NCBI GenBank assembly: GCA_022769625.1
Contig: JALEJP010000019.1
Span: 62,001-126,000, forward strand
DNA length: 64,000 bases
DNA from: Lachnospiraceae bacterium
GTDB taxonomy: Bacteria > Bacillota > Clostridia > Lachnospirales > Lachnospiraceae
Direction of reading: 5' to 3'
Positions within the stretch are counted from its first letter, which is position 1, and each line of letters begins with the position of its first letter. The notes below the pieces were generated by a model. It was not told the origin of the DNA, did not search any database, and saw only the letters and a list, made by a program, of their open reading frames with translations. Position numbers and translations under genes: made by a program. This document shows, piece after piece, positions 55,273-63,824 of this stretch.

Positions 55273-56172
55273 ATGACAAACTCAAATCAGTCAACTGCTG
55301 AAAAAGAACGTCAGATGGTAAACCGGGTTTCCCTTGTTACCATCACTGGAAATGTGGTACTATCCATATTTAAACTAATCGCCGGCATTTTGGGCAGATC
55401 CGGAGCCATGGTCTCCGATGCCATCCACTCCATGTCCGATGTTGTGACAACGGTTATTGCATTTCTGGGTGTGCGGATGTCACAGAAAGAAGCAGACAAA
55501 TCTCACCCTTACGGCCATGAACGTCTGGAGTGTGTTGCCTCTCTGATACTTGGAATCACGTTATTTGCAGTTGGATGCGGTATCGGATATGCCGGAATCC
55601 AGAATATTATCGGAGGCCACTATGAAGAACTGGCTGTTCCAGGATTCCTTGCACTGGCTGCTGCCATCATATCTATCGTAGTAAAAGAAGCCATGTTCTG
55701 GTACACCAGACATTACGCTTCCCTTCTGAATTCAGCTGCTTTTATGGCGGATGCATGGCATCACCGTTCCGATGCTCTGTCCTCCGTTGGATCCCTGATC
55801 GGCATTGGAGGAGCCATGCTTGGTTTTCCTGTACTGGATTCCATTGCCAGTGTTATCATCTGCCTGTTCATTTTGAAAGTCGCCTATGACACCTTCAAGG
55901 ATGCACTCAGCAAGATGCTGGATACCTCCTGCAGTGATGAATACGAGAAATCTCTCTCCGATTTCATCCTCTCTCAGAAAGATGTAATAAAGCTTGATCT
56001 CCTGCACACCAGGATGTTTGGCAACAAAGTATATGTGGATGCTGAAATCTCCGTTGACGGAGATAAATCCCTGCGTGATGCACACGCAGTTGCCGAGCGC
56101 GTACACGATGGAGTTGAAAAGCATTTTCCAAATGTGAAACACATCATGATTCATGTAAATCCTGCATCCTGA
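55273..56172 (+). CDS. Cation diffusion facilitator exporter (Ni/Co-responsive)
   Basis: 299 residues from the ATG after GGAGG. Six membrane helices: the second helix has SDAIHSMSDV and the fifth DAWHHRSDALSS, each providing the HxxxD-type transport site of CDF proteins. The C-terminal cytoplasmic domain (about 210-299) ends KHIMIHVNPAS. It exports divalent metal in exchange for protons. Control by a NiCo riboswitch points to Co(II) and Ni(II) as physiological substrates. It has its own promoter and a strong terminator. Confidence 0.95.
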   Translation: MTNSNQSTAEKERQMVNRVSLVTITGNVVLSIFKLIAGILGRSGAMVSDAIHSMSDVVTTVIAFLGVRMSQKEADKSHPYGHERLECVASLILGITLFAVGCGIGYAGIQNIIGGHYEELAVPGFLALAAAIISIVVKEAMFWYTRHYASLLNSAAFMADAWHHRSDALSSVGSLIGIGGAMLGFPVLDSIASVIICLFILKVAYDTFKDALSKMLDTSCSDEYEKSLSDFILSQKDVIKLDLLHTRMFGNKVYVDAEISVDGDKSLRDAHAVAERVHDGVEKHFPNVKHIMIHVNPAS

Positions 56173-56204
56173 TGATATCACGTCCGGATGCATTACCATT
56201 CTCT

Positions 56205-56243
56205 CCCGGGCTGCCCTCCTTCACTTGGCAGCCCGGGATTTTT
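56205..56243 (+). terminator. Terminator after the CDF exporter
   Basis: A perfect 11-bp GC-rich stem CCCGGGCTGCC/GGCAGCCCGGG, 11-base loop and ATTTTT tail on plus. On minus it lies after spoVAC and may block read-through there too. Confidence 0.93.
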
Positions 56244-56255
56244 CTGTCGGCCTTT

Positions 56256-56723
56256 TCACAGAATTCCTGTGATATGAAGAATCCAGTAAAAGAAACCCAA
56301 TACCCAACTTGAAAATACTCCATAGAGGATCACAGGACCTGCAATCGTAAAAATTTTGCATCCGATTCCAAAAACCTGCCCTTCTTTCTGAAACTCTATG
56401 GCGGAGGCTGCCACTGAATTTGCAAATCCGGTAATGGGCACAAGCGTACCGGCACCTCCGAATTTTGCAAGCTTCGGATAAAGATTCAGCCCCGTAAGCA
56501 GCACACTGGCAAATACCAGGATCATAGAGCACCAGCTTCCTGCCAGCTCTTTGTCCATGCCGATGGATCCACAGTAATTCAGTATCATCTGCCCGATCAC
56601 ACAGATGATTCCTCCTGTCAGAAATGCTTTCAGCATGTTCAGCCACAGATTGTGTACCGGCGTTACCTGTTTCACATAATCATTGTATTTTTTATCCCGT
56701 CTTTCTTTTAATATATCCGGCAT
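56256..56723 (-). CDS. spoVAC: Stage V sporulation protein AC
   Basis: 155 residues from the ATG of MPDILKERRDKKY, after AAAGGAG. About four membrane helices. The segment TPVHNLWLNMLKAFLTGGIICVIGQ and PITGFANSVAASAIEFQKEG are diagnostic of SpoVAC, a mechanosensitive-type channel part of the dipicolinic acid transport complex in spores. It is last in this operon; spoVAD and spoVAE, which usually follow, are not here. Confidence 0.95.
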   Translation of the reverse strand: MPDILKERRDKKYNDYVKQVTPVHNLWLNMLKAFLTGGIICVIGQMILNYCGSIGMDKELAGSWCSMILVFASVLLTGLNLYPKLAKFGGAGTLVPITGFANSVAASAIEFQKEGQVFGIGCKIFTIAGPVILYGVFSSWVLGFFYWILHITGIL

Positions 56724-56739
56724 AAGCTTCTCCTTTCTG

Positions 56740-57159
56740 CTACACACCAAAACGCATATAAAAATGCCACATGCTGCCAGCCACTTTTCCTGCAGCCATC
56801 GCGATGACAATCAGACTGTATCCCTTTGTAATGCCTGCCCGTCTTGCAAAAATCGGAAAAATATTGACGATCTCCGCCAGTGCCAGAATCCATCCCCCGA
56901 CAAAAATCCCGGAAAAAATACCCAAAACGGCCAGTCCCGGTTCTCCTGCATAAACCATGGGCTGATAAACGCCAAGGAGATTCCCCGCAACTCCGCCAAG
57001 CAGAATCGCCGTCTCAAAGATCTGAACATGCTTTGCTGTGTGCGTAATTCCCACAAACCGTGTAATAACGCCCAGTCCAACCATCAGCGCAATCACACCG
57101 CCTGCAACCACAAATCCTCCGGAAATCCCGATCAGTGCAAGCAAAACCGATGTCCACAT
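56740..57159 (-). CDS. spoVAB: Stage V sporulation protein AB
   Basis: 139 residues from the ATG of MWTSVLL, after AAAGGTGG. Four membrane helices (ALIGISGGFVVAGGVIALM...). Family and position (VAA-VAB-VAC) agree. It belongs to the SpoVA complex that moves calcium dipicolinate into the forespore and out on germination. Confidence 0.93.
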   Translation of the reverse strand: MWTSVLLALIGISGGFVVAGGVIALMVGLGVITRFVGITHTAKHVQIFETAILLGGVAGNLLGVYQPMVYAGEPGLAVLGIFSGIFVGGWILALAEIVNIFPIFARRAGITKGYSLIVIAMAAGKVAGSMWHFYMRFGV

Positions 57160-57187
57160 TGTCTTCACCCACCTTTCCGCATGCCAA

Positions 57188-57829
57188 TTAAGACGTTCCT
57201 TTCCCCTTTGGATCCCGCCTGCTGCGCTCAATCAGTGTCGTGTCAATTTCATCCTCATACGTGCGCATTTCCACCTCCAGAGGGGTAGGATCCACAGTAA
57301 ATTTCCGTCCCGCAAAATGATTGAAAAACAGCAGGATGCCAAGTCCTATCCCAAGAGAGTAGCAGAATTCCAGAACCGTAAATCCATCCGACCGGTTTCC
57401 GGTGAACTGGAAATAGATCTGGGCAAACAGTTTGGGAACATCCACATCATTATTAAATGTCATGATCGTAAAGGCAGCACCAAAGAAAGCAAGAAAAGCC
57501 ACAAACACGGTTTTCATCCAGGCTGCCATTCCATTCGGATGCTTTCGTTTTTCGTAAGTGATAATAAAGTCAAATTCACCAATATTATTGATTTCAAGTC
57601 CCTTAACTTCCTTCTGGATCTGTTCCATGACTTCCAGCACAGACATGGCATGACGCCCTGGTTTTCCATTGACAGCAGTGGGAATTCCGATTGTTTTCAC
57701 CAGATTTTCCGTGGCTTTGTCGGTACAGAGAATCTGTGCAATGTCACCGATTGTCACTTTTTCATCATGAACCTGTACGTTCCGGTCAATTTTCAGATAC
57801 AAGGTTTCACCCTTTGCCTGTTTTGTCAT
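57188..57829 (-). CDS. spoVAA: Stage V sporulation protein AA
   Basis: 213 residues. An N-terminal soluble domain (about 1-95, starting TLYLKIDRNVQVHDEKVTIGDIAQI) and two membrane helices in the C-terminal half match SpoVAA. AGGAGG-like CGGAGG precedes the ATG. The start overlaps the small membrane protein gene by 23 bases, so the two are coupled. Confidence 0.94.
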   Translation of the reverse strand: MTKQAKGETLYLKIDRNVQVHDEKVTIGDIAQILCTDKATENLVKTIGIPTAVNGKPGRHAMSVLEVMEQIQKEVKGLEINNIGEFDFIITYEKRKHPNGMAAWMKTVFVAFLAFFGAAFTIMTFNNDVDVPKLFAQIYFQFTGNRSDGFTVLEFCYSLGIGLGILLFFNHFAGRKFTVDPTPLEVEMRTYEDEIDTTLIERSRRDPKGKGTS

Positions 57830-57968
57830 CTCTTACCTCCGCATATACCAGAGTACTTCTGCCACTGAGCTCCCTCTCTGTATTCCCGACGGAACAATAA
57901 AAAATGCCAGACAGAAAAATCAGCATCAAAATCCAGACCACACAAAGCAATATTTTTCTTCTGTCCAT
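57807..57968 (-). CDS. Small single-helix membrane protein between sigF and spoVAA
   Basis: 53 residues from the ATG after GAGGAG. One membrane helix covers about residues 5-25 (LLCVVWILMLIFLSG), then a short polar tail with a Cys (FYCSVGN). Its 3' end overlaps spoVAA by 23 bases. It has good signals for translation and lies in a sporulation operon, so it is probably a real forespore protein. No family was recognised. A longer frame back to 58034 lacks a ribosome binding site. Confidence 0.6.
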   Translation of the reverse strand: MDRRKILLCVVWILMLIFLSGIFYCSVGNTERELSGRSTLVYAEVRDDKTGKG

Positions 57969-58082
57969 ATCGCTGCTCCTCGTTTCTTTATCTGCTGGAT
58001 CAACAGTATCTCCGGATGCCTTTATCTTTCCCATCCTCCGATATTTTATTCATCATTTTTTCGATCACGTCGGAACTCTGAT

Positions 58083-58796
58083 CTAAAGCTTTTCTCTAAG
58101 CCGGCTCAAAATCCTTTTTTCCATCCGTGACACCTGCACCTGTGTCATATCCATTTGTTCTGCTACCTGCACCTGTGTCATATCCTCAAAATAGCGCAGT
58201 CTGAGCAGTTTTCGCTCCTTCTCTTCCAGCGTGCCAAGCAGTGTGGTTAAAAGCATATGATTCAGTAATTCTTCACCTGCATCCTTTTCTTCCTCCAGCC
58301 TGTCCATCAACAGGATCGCACTTCCATCTCCCTGATAAATGGTTTTCTGCAGCGATTCCACCTCTGTAGCGGACTCCATTGCCATCACAATTTCTTCCCG
58401 GTCCATACCGATCTCTCCGGATATTTCCTCCAGTGTCGGCTCTCTACCATAGTATTTCTCCAGTCTTTCCCGGGCCATACATGCCTTTGCCGCAGTCTCC
58501 TTCAGGGAACGGCTGACCTTGATGATTCCGTCATCCCTCAGGAAACGTTTGATCTCACCTGTGATCATCGGAACCGCATAGGTGGAAAAACGCACTTCAA
58601 AATGAATATCGAATTTATCAATGGCTTTTAAAAGCCCGATACTTCCAATCTGAATCAGATCCTCCATCTCACAGCCTCTCCCGCAGAAGCGTCTTGCAAT
58701 GGTGTAAACCAGTCCCATATTCCTTTCTACCAGTATATCCCTCGCATTTTTGTCCCCTTTGTGAGACTTTTCAATCAATGCAAGGGTCTGCTCCAT
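58083..58796 (-). CDS. sigF: RNA polymerase sporulation sigma factor SigF
   Basis: 237 residues. Region 2 (DLIQIGSIGLLKAIDKFD and RFSTYAVPMITGEIKRFLRDDG), region 3 and region 4 (QVQVAEQMDMTQVQVSRMEKRIL) are present. It directs early forespore transcription and is held inactive by SpoIIAB. The ATG follows AAAGGAG and overlaps the spoIIAB end by 22 bases. Confidence 0.97.
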   Translation of the reverse strand: MEQTLALIEKSHKGDKNARDILVERNMGLVYTIARRFCGRGCEMEDLIQIGSIGLLKAIDKFDIHFEVRFSTYAVPMITGEIKRFLRDDGIIKVSRSLKETAAKACMARERLEKYYGREPTLEEISGEIGMDREEIVMAMESATEVESLQKTIYQGDGSAILLMDRLEEEKDAGEELLNHMLLTTLLGTLEEKERKLLRLRYFEDMTQVQVAEQMDMTQVQVSRMEKRILSRLREKL

Positions 58797-59215
58797 CCGA
58801 TCTCCTTTCGCATGAAAACGGTTGTTCCCTGTCCCGGCACAGATTCCACATGGACTTCATCCATAAATGCCTCCATAAATGCAAAACCCATTCCGGAACG
58901 CTCCATATCCGGTTTTGTGGTAAACAATGGTTCCATCGCTTTTTTCACATCGGATATTCCACATCCATGATCTGTCACGGAAAGATATAGCGTTCTTCCC
59001 TGAATCTGACAGGACACAATTATTTTTTCTATCCGTCCATCATACGCGTGCACGATACAGTTTGTCACAGCTTCCGATACGGCAGTCTTGACATCTGCCA
59101 CCTCCTCCAGCGTAGGGTTCAGCTGTGTCATAAAGGCAGAAACTGCAACACGGATAAATCCTTCATTGCAGGATCTGCTGTCAAATTCTACCTTCATTTC
59201 ATTTTCATATGCCAT
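58775..59215 (-). CDS. spoIIAB: Anti-sigma F factor / kinase SpoIIAB
   Basis: 146 residues from the ATG of MAYENEM. GHKL ATPase motifs are clear: SEAVTNCIVHAYDG (N box), DHGCGISD (G1) and GMGFAFMEAFMD (G2). It binds SigF or phosphorylates SpoIIAA. It overlaps the spoIIAA end by 11 bases, so the three proteins are made in step. Confidence 0.96.
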   Translation of the reverse strand: MAYENEMKVEFDSRSCNEGFIRVAVSAFMTQLNPTLEEVADVKTAVSEAVTNCIVHAYDGRIEKIIVSCQIQGRTLYLSVTDHGCGISDVKKAMEPLFTTKPDMERSGMGFAFMEAFMDEVHVESVPGQGTTVFMRKEIGWSRPLH

Positions 59216-59564
59216 TGCCGTTCCTCCCCCGTTCCACTTTGGATGTTTCTGGTTCATCCTCATACAGTGCAATTATTTTGTGTATCCCGGAAAGCGTCAG
59301 AATACGTCTGACACGCTCCTTCACATGAATCGCTGTTACTGTTCCTCCCTGGGACTGCACCAGCTTATATCTTCCCATAATCATGCCAATCCCGGCACTG
59401 TCCATAAAGACTGTATTTTGAAAATCAAAAATAACTCTCTCTACTCGTTGTCCTATCAGGATCCGATCCGCTTCTCTTCGAATCTTCTCGGCACTGTGAT
59501 GATCCAGCTCCGCCGGAACCAGAATCACCATTTCACTTCCCTTCATTTTCAGAATATTTCCCAT
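59205..59564 (-). CDS. spoIIAA: Anti-anti-sigma factor SpoIIAA
   Basis: 119 residues, STAS domain with the phosphorylated Ser56 in DSAGIGMIMGRYK. When dephosphorylated it releases SigF from SpoIIAB. GGGGGAG precedes the ATG at 59564. A sigma-H type promoter is expected upstream but was not recognised with confidence. A structured RNA element lies 55 bases upstream. Confidence 0.95.
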   Translation of the reverse strand: MGNILKMKGSEMVILVPAELDHHSAEKIRREADRILIGQRVERVIFDFQNTVFMDSAGIGMIMGRYKLVQSQGGTVTAIHVKERVRRILTLSGIHKIIALYEDEPETSKVERGRNGNGI

Positions 59565-59621
59565 TTTTGACTCCCCCCCATTTCAATATCGGAAAATGAT
59601 ATCTTCTTCCAGCATAATAAA

Positions 59622-59739
59622 AACTGCCGCAGATGCAAACAATTTTCCTGCATTTACGATGCAGGAACTTTGGTACATCCATAATCCTTTGTACATCCTG
59701 CATCCAAATGAGGAACATTCCTTGCATGCCGCAGCAGTT
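59622..59739 (-). ncRNA. Structured RNA between the TPR gene and spoIIA, with competing hairpins
   Basis: On the minus strand an outer pairing AACTGC...ATGCAA / TTTGCAT...GCAGTT encloses about 80 bases and ends in CAGTTTTTATT, a terminator-like tail. Inside, TTCCTGCAT pairs perfectly with ATGCAGGAA (59645-59667), while the same TCCTGCATC can instead pair with GATGCAGGA (about 59697-59705) upstream. The choice between two pairings is the layout of an attenuator. No known class was matched; it may also be only a complex terminator of the TPR gene. Confidence 0.4.
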
Positions 59740-59760
59740 CGTTCTCATTTTCTGTCTTTT

Positions 59761-61329
59761 TTATTCTATTCCAAGCATATTATTGACTACATTTCCGGAA
59801 TTCTCATTTCCGCCAATGGTGGTCACATCATTCTGGGGATCTGTGTAACCCATATCCGCCCCGTTCGTATCCTGTGTTCCATCTGCGGGCTGTGTCTGCG
59901 CCGTTCCACCTGCTGAAGCAGTACTGCCTCCGGATGACGTGTCATCGGTCATATAACTGGAAACATTATAGGCAGCAGCCTGTGTGGGGAATTTCTGAAT
60001 AATTTCTTTAAATGCTTTATTTGCCTTTTCCATATCGTTGGTATTGCGGTATGAAAACGCCAGATAATACCAGGCATTGAAATCATCCGGTTTCGCCTCG
60101 GTTGCTTTCTTCAGCTGTTCAATCGCTTTCTGATAGTCACCTGCAGCATAGGCAGTTGCTCCTGCAGCATACGCTTCATTAAATACATAGTCTGAAAGAG
60201 CCGTCTTGAGGCTGGTGTAGAGCTCCTTGCCTTTTCCCGTCATACTGTCTTCGCTGATCTGATTCAAAGCATCCGCTGCCTTTGTCATATCGTTTGCGAT
60301 ATAATAATTTGCAGCCTCCAGAATGTCTTCATAAGACTCCGCCTTTTTGTTTGCCTCATCTTTTACTTTATTCGCCTCATCCACTTTACTCTGATAATCG
60401 GCAATTTCCTCCTCAAGCCCCTGTACTTTCGAGACCTGAGCCGCCATCTTGGTATTGGCATCTGTCACCTGACTGTTTGCATCTGCATAAATACTCTGTC
60501 TGGTTGAGGGAACAACAAGAAACCATACCACAGCCGCTCCCAAAAGGATTCCCAGAAAAATATTGATAAAGGTAGCCACGGTAGAACTGTCGCGAAACGT
60601 CGTCGGCTGAATGATCATCTCATTACCGCTCATGTAAGTCACCGTTCCATTTAGACGGTCTACCTTTTCTTTTGCATACTTTTTCTTTCTCTTTTGTTCC
60701 AGGCTGGTACTGATACCGGTAGCAAGCTCCACTTCCTGCAGATAGCGCAGTGTTGTAGTGTTGTTTGTATCAATAAAAGCCGCTTTTTTTAACAGCTTTC
60801 TTGCTTTCTCGTATTCCTGATGTTTCAGATAAAGCAAAGCAAGCAGATGATAAGCCTTAATCAGCTTTGGGTTCTGTGAAAGAACCTTTTTCAGCTGAAT
60901 CATTGCCATATCATCATTATCCTCACGACAGTAAACAAGTGCCTGGTTATATTTACGTATCGTCTGGTTAATGGTATCCAGTTTATTTTTATTGGACTGC
61001 AGCTTGTCGATGTAATACTCAGCCGCATTGTTCTCCGGATTCATGTTTTTGCTGATAACCCACTCAGTAAGAGCGGAAACCACCTCACCGGATTCAAAAT
61101 ACACCAGACCCAGCAGATTTCTGGCATCCATATTTTCTTTATTAAATTCCAGGCTCCGCTTTAAAGATTTGATCGCACCGGAAAGATCCCGCACGCGAGC
61201 CTTATCCAATCCTTCATTATAGAGCAGATTGGAAATCCGGATAATCCGTTTCTGTATCGTAATATCTGCTCCGCAGCCGGTACAGTAATCTATATTCGAA
61301 AGCGGAGTTCCACAGTAAATACAATTCAT
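59761..61329 (-). CDS. Zinc-ribbon, TPR and coiled-coil membrane protein
   Basis: 522 residues. Order of parts: a zinc ribbon (CIYC...CTGC, 3-19), TPR repeats (about 40-215), a basic segment, one membrane helix (about 255-275), a coiled coil (about 290-345), more TPR repeats outside (about 345-455), and a Gly/Ser/Thr/Asn-rich tail. It looks like a scaffold with TPR domains on both sides of the membrane. Function unknown; it is encoded nine bases after a 48-residue gene. Confidence 0.82.
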   Translation of the reverse strand: MNCIYCGTPLSNIDYCTGCGADITIQKRIIRISNLLYNEGLDKARVRDLSGAIKSLKRSLEFNKENMDARNLLGLVYFESGEVVSALTEWVISKNMNPENNAAEYYIDKLQSNKNKLDTINQTIRKYNQALVYCREDNDDMAMIQLKKVLSQNPKLIKAYHLLALLYLKHQEYEKARKLLKKAAFIDTNNTTTLRYLQEVELATGISTSLEQKRKKKYAKEKVDRLNGTVTYMSGNEMIIQPTTFRDSSTVATFINIFLGILLGAAVVWFLVVPSTRQSIYADANSQVTDANTKMAAQVSKVQGLEEEIADYQSKVDEANKVKDEANKKAESYEDILEAANYYIANDMTKAADALNQISEDSMTGKGKELYTSLKTALSDYVFNEAYAAGATAYAAGDYQKAIEQLKKATEAKPDDFNAWYYLAFSYRNTNDMEKANKAFKEIIQKFPTQAAAYNVSSYMTDDTSSGGSTASAGGTAQTQPADGTQDTNGADMGYTDPQNDVTTIGGNENSGNVVNNMLGIE

Positions 61330-61338
61330 GGTATCCCC

Positions 61339-61485
61339 TTATCTTCTTTTTTTCTTTTCATCCATCATCAGTTCCTTCAGAATATCGGTAATATCCGTCA
61401 GGTCGCGGTTGTAAATCGCATCCTCTGCTTCATTAACATCCAGACTGGGATGAAATTTTTTCAGCTCTTCTTCATAATTAATCAT
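61339..61485 (-). CDS. Small acidic-basic protein encoded upstream of the TPR gene
   Basis: 48 residues (starts MINYEEELKKFHPSL, ends MMDEKKKRR). AAAGGAG lies six or seven bases before the ATG, and the stop is nine bases before the TPR gene start. It looks helical and soluble, with a Lys/Arg-rich end. No family was recognised. The translation signals and spacing support a real gene that works with, or regulates, the TPR protein. Confidence 0.6.
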   Translation of the reverse strand: MINYEEELKKFHPSLDVNEAEDAIYNRDLTDITDILKELMMDEKKKRR

Positions 61486-61561
61486 CTGTAACTCTCCTTT
61501 TATACAAGCAATGCAAAATCATCAGCCTCTGCTCTTAAATCTGTCCCATACGCTCTGCCCA

Positions 61562-62872
61562 TTAAGAAAGCGCATCCTTTTTTTCTTCAAGAATTGTCTT
61601 GATCTCCCCTACCAGATACAGAGAGCCTGCGCAAAACAAAAGGCCATCCTCCTTCAGTGCAAGTGCCTGTTCAAAAGCCGCCCTGATATCCGGCTGCGTA
61701 ACAACACAGGCTTTCGTATGTGCCTGAAATACCAGGGACAGTTCCTCTGCAGGAACGATACGATCCCCCTTGATTTCCGTTACCACAACAGCCGCCGGGT
61801 TCGTCTGTGTGCAGATCGTCTCGATCATCTTTTCATAATCTTTCTCTACCACAGCAGAAAACAACAATACGATCCGATACCTGTCCTGAACGTTCTGTAC
61901 TGTGCGCACAAATTCCGCAATCCCATCGGAATTATGCGCTCCGTCTACCACAACTCCCGGAAGTATGGTCTCCATGCGTCCCTGCCATCTTGTCTTTCCA
62001 ATGGCTTCCACACGCAAATCAATGGGAATCTCCCTGTCCGTATCAATTACATCCATAGCAAGAAGCGCCAGCGCGCTGTTTCTCACCTGATAAGGTGCCA
62101 GATAGGGCGCCGTCACTTTGGTATGTTCATAATACCCACAATTCAGGGAAAAATCAATGCTTTTGTCCGTGTTTCCCAAAATTTCATACATTTCTTCCCG
62201 AAGTCCGAATGCCGGCGCATGCATCTGTTCTGCACGCTCCAGGATCACTTTTTCTGCTTCCTTATTTCTTCCGTCATAGATTACCGGAACTCCTGCTTTT
62301 ATGATTCCCGCCTTTTCCACGGCAATCTCTTCTATGGTATCACCAAGGATTTCGGTATGATCCAGGCTGATCGAGGTAATGACCGTTGCCAACGGATGCT
62401 CAATCGTATTGGTCGCATCCAGTCTCCCGCCCAGTCCTGTCTCCAGAACCACATATTCTGCGCGCTCCTTTTGGAAAGCTACCATGGCAGTTGCATAGAG
62501 CAGCTCGAAGTAGGTCGCATGGGGAAGCCCCTCTTCCACCATCTCATCAATTTTTGCCTGAACCTCCAGATAGGATTCCAGAAAAAGCTCATCGGAAATC
62601 GGCACCTGATCGATCTGAAACCGCTCATTGATGCGAACCAGATGAGGAGAGGTAAAAAGTGCGGTCCGTTTCCCGGCAAGCACCAGCATCTCCGACAAAA
62701 ATGCGCAGACGGAGCCCTTTCCGTTGGTTCCGGCAACATGAATCACTTTCATGCCACGGTCCGGATGTCCAAGCCTTTTTAACAGCTCCCTGGTATGCTC
62801 CGGTTTATTCTTTGTTGTAAATTTGGGTACATTTAATATGTAATCTACTGCTTCTGTATAATTCAATCTCAT
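61562..62872 (-). CDS. folC: Folylpolyglutamate / dihydrofolate synthase
   Basis: 436 residues. HVAGTNGKGSVCAFL is the ATP-binding loop, LFTSPHLVRINERFQ the substrate loop, and VVDGAHNSDG the later Mur-ligase-family motif. It adds glutamates to folates, which in this organism also serve the methyl branch of acetogenesis. The ATG at 62872 is preferred (GGTGTGG just upstream); a start at 62884 is possible. Confidence 0.95.
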   Translation of the reverse strand: MRLNYTEAVDYILNVPKFTTKNKPEHTRELLKRLGHPDRGMKVIHVAGTNGKGSVCAFLSEMLVLAGKRTALFTSPHLVRINERFQIDQVPISDELFLESYLEVQAKIDEMVEEGLPHATYFELLYATAMVAFQKERAEYVVLETGLGGRLDATNTIEHPLATVITSISLDHTEILGDTIEEIAVEKAGIIKAGVPVIYDGRNKEAEKVILERAEQMHAPAFGLREEMYEILGNTDKSIDFSLNCGYYEHTKVTAPYLAPYQVRNSALALLAMDVIDTDREIPIDLRVEAIGKTRWQGRMETILPGVVVDGAHNSDGIAEFVRTVQNVQDRYRIVLLFSAVVEKDYEKMIETICTQTNPAAVVVTEIKGDRIVPAEELSLVFQAHTKACVVTQPDIRAAFEQALALKEDGLLFCAGSLYLVGEIKTILEEKKDALS

Positions 62873-62959
62873 CCACCACACCATTTTTATTTTGTAGAAC
62901 AGCCGGCTCCTGCCCTCTGCCCTTCTGCATCGCGGCAGGTCGCTGACCGTTCCTTACCT

Positions 62960-62987
62960 ATTATAATATAGCCTCGCCAATATGCAA
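62960..62987 (-). promoter_or_regulatory. Promoter of folC
   Basis: Minus-strand TTGCAT, a 16-base spacer and TATAAT. The leader of about 80 bases is GC-rich but does not show the conserved blocks of the THF riboswitch. Confidence 0.75.
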
Positions 62988-63011
62988 GCATTTCTTTTCG
63001 CACAAAGCACC

Positions 63012-63046
63012 AAAAAGCACAGGAAACTTCTATGATTCCTGTGCCT
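63012..63046 (-). terminator. Terminator after the amino acid ABC ATPase gene
   Basis: Minus-strand stem GCACAGGAA/TTCCTGTGC with an 11-base loop and five T. Confidence 0.87.
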
Positions 63047-63074
63047 TTCTTTTGAAATAATTATATCTGAAACT

Positions 63075-63824
63075 CTACAGTACTTTACTCAGGAAATTCT
63101 GCAGACGTTCCGTCTTTGGTGCCGTAAAGATTTCCTCCGGCACACCTTCCTCCACAATCTTACCTTCTGCCATAAAAATGACGCGGTCAGATACTTCCCT
63201 TGCAAATCCCATCTCATGTGTTACCACAACCATGGTCATATGTTCCTTTGCCAGATCTCCCATAACGTTTAATACTTCGCCGACCATCTCTGGATCCAGC
63301 GCGGAAGTTGGCTCATCAAACAGCATGACTTCGGGATTCATACAAAGGGCACGCACAATTGCGATACGCTGTTTCTGCCCTCCGGAAAGCTGACTTGGAT
63401 AGGCATACGCACGATCAGCCAGACCAACACGCTCCAGAAGCTTCATTGCCTGCGCTTCTGCCTCTTCCTTACTTTTTTTCTGCAGCTTCATCGGTGCAAT
63501 CGTCATATTGCGGAGAATCGTCATATGCGGAAACAGATTAAAATGCTGAAATACCATTCCCATTCTCTGACGATGCCTGTCAATATCTGTTTTCGGATCC
63601 ATCAGATCCTCTCCTTCGAAAATGATACGTCCCTTTGTGGGATCCTCCAGACGATTGAGGCACCGAAGAAAAGTGCTTTTACCGGAACCGGAAGGACCGA
63701 TGATACATACCACTTCACCCCGGTAAATATCTGCGCTTACCCCGTTTAAAGCATGCACATCACTTCCAAAGGTTTTTGTAAGGTTCTGAACCTGAATTAC
63801 AACTTCATTTTTATCAACGCTCAC
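63075..63824 (-). CDS. Polar amino acid ABC importer ATP-binding protein (GlnQ-like)
   Basis: 249 residues from a GTG start ten bases after GGAGG. Walker [10 protein letters not shown], signature LSGGQKQR and Walker [15 protein letters not shown] are the pattern of the GlnQ/HisP group, and the [16 protein letters not shown] segment is also typical. The start overlaps the permease stop by 11 bases. The amino acid carried is not known. Confidence 0.93.
   Translation of the reverse strand: MSVDKNEVVIQVQNLTKTFGSDVHALNGVSADIYRGEVVCIIGPSGSGKSTFLRCLNRLEDPTKGRIIFEGEDLMDPKTDIDRHRQRMGMVFQHFNLFPHMTILRNMTIAPMKLQKKSKEEAEAQAMKLLERVGLADRAYAYPSQLSGGQKQRIAIVRALCMNPEVMLFDEPTSALDPEMVGEVLNVMGDLAKEHMTMVVVTHEMGFAREVSDRVIFMAEGKIVEEGVPEEIFTAPKTERLQNFLSKVL

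Noticed and set aside
59565..59621. Sigma-H promoter of spoIIA
   Set aside because: The best match (AGAAGATAT with TGAAA) would start transcription inside the ribosome binding site, so it is not convincing.
59533..59748. 71-codon Cys-rich open frame upstream of spoIIAA
   Set aside because: It runs through the structured RNA and has no ribosome binding site; the Cys content comes from the repeated TGCAGG/CTGC elements.
61511..62782. 423-codon open frame on plus across folC
   Set aside because: It is antisense to the clear folC gene, has a composition rich in His, Arg and Cys typical of a shadow frame, and has no ribosome binding site.
62873..62960. THF riboswitch in the folC leader
   Set aside because: GC-rich hairpins are possible, but the conserved blocks of the known class are absent.
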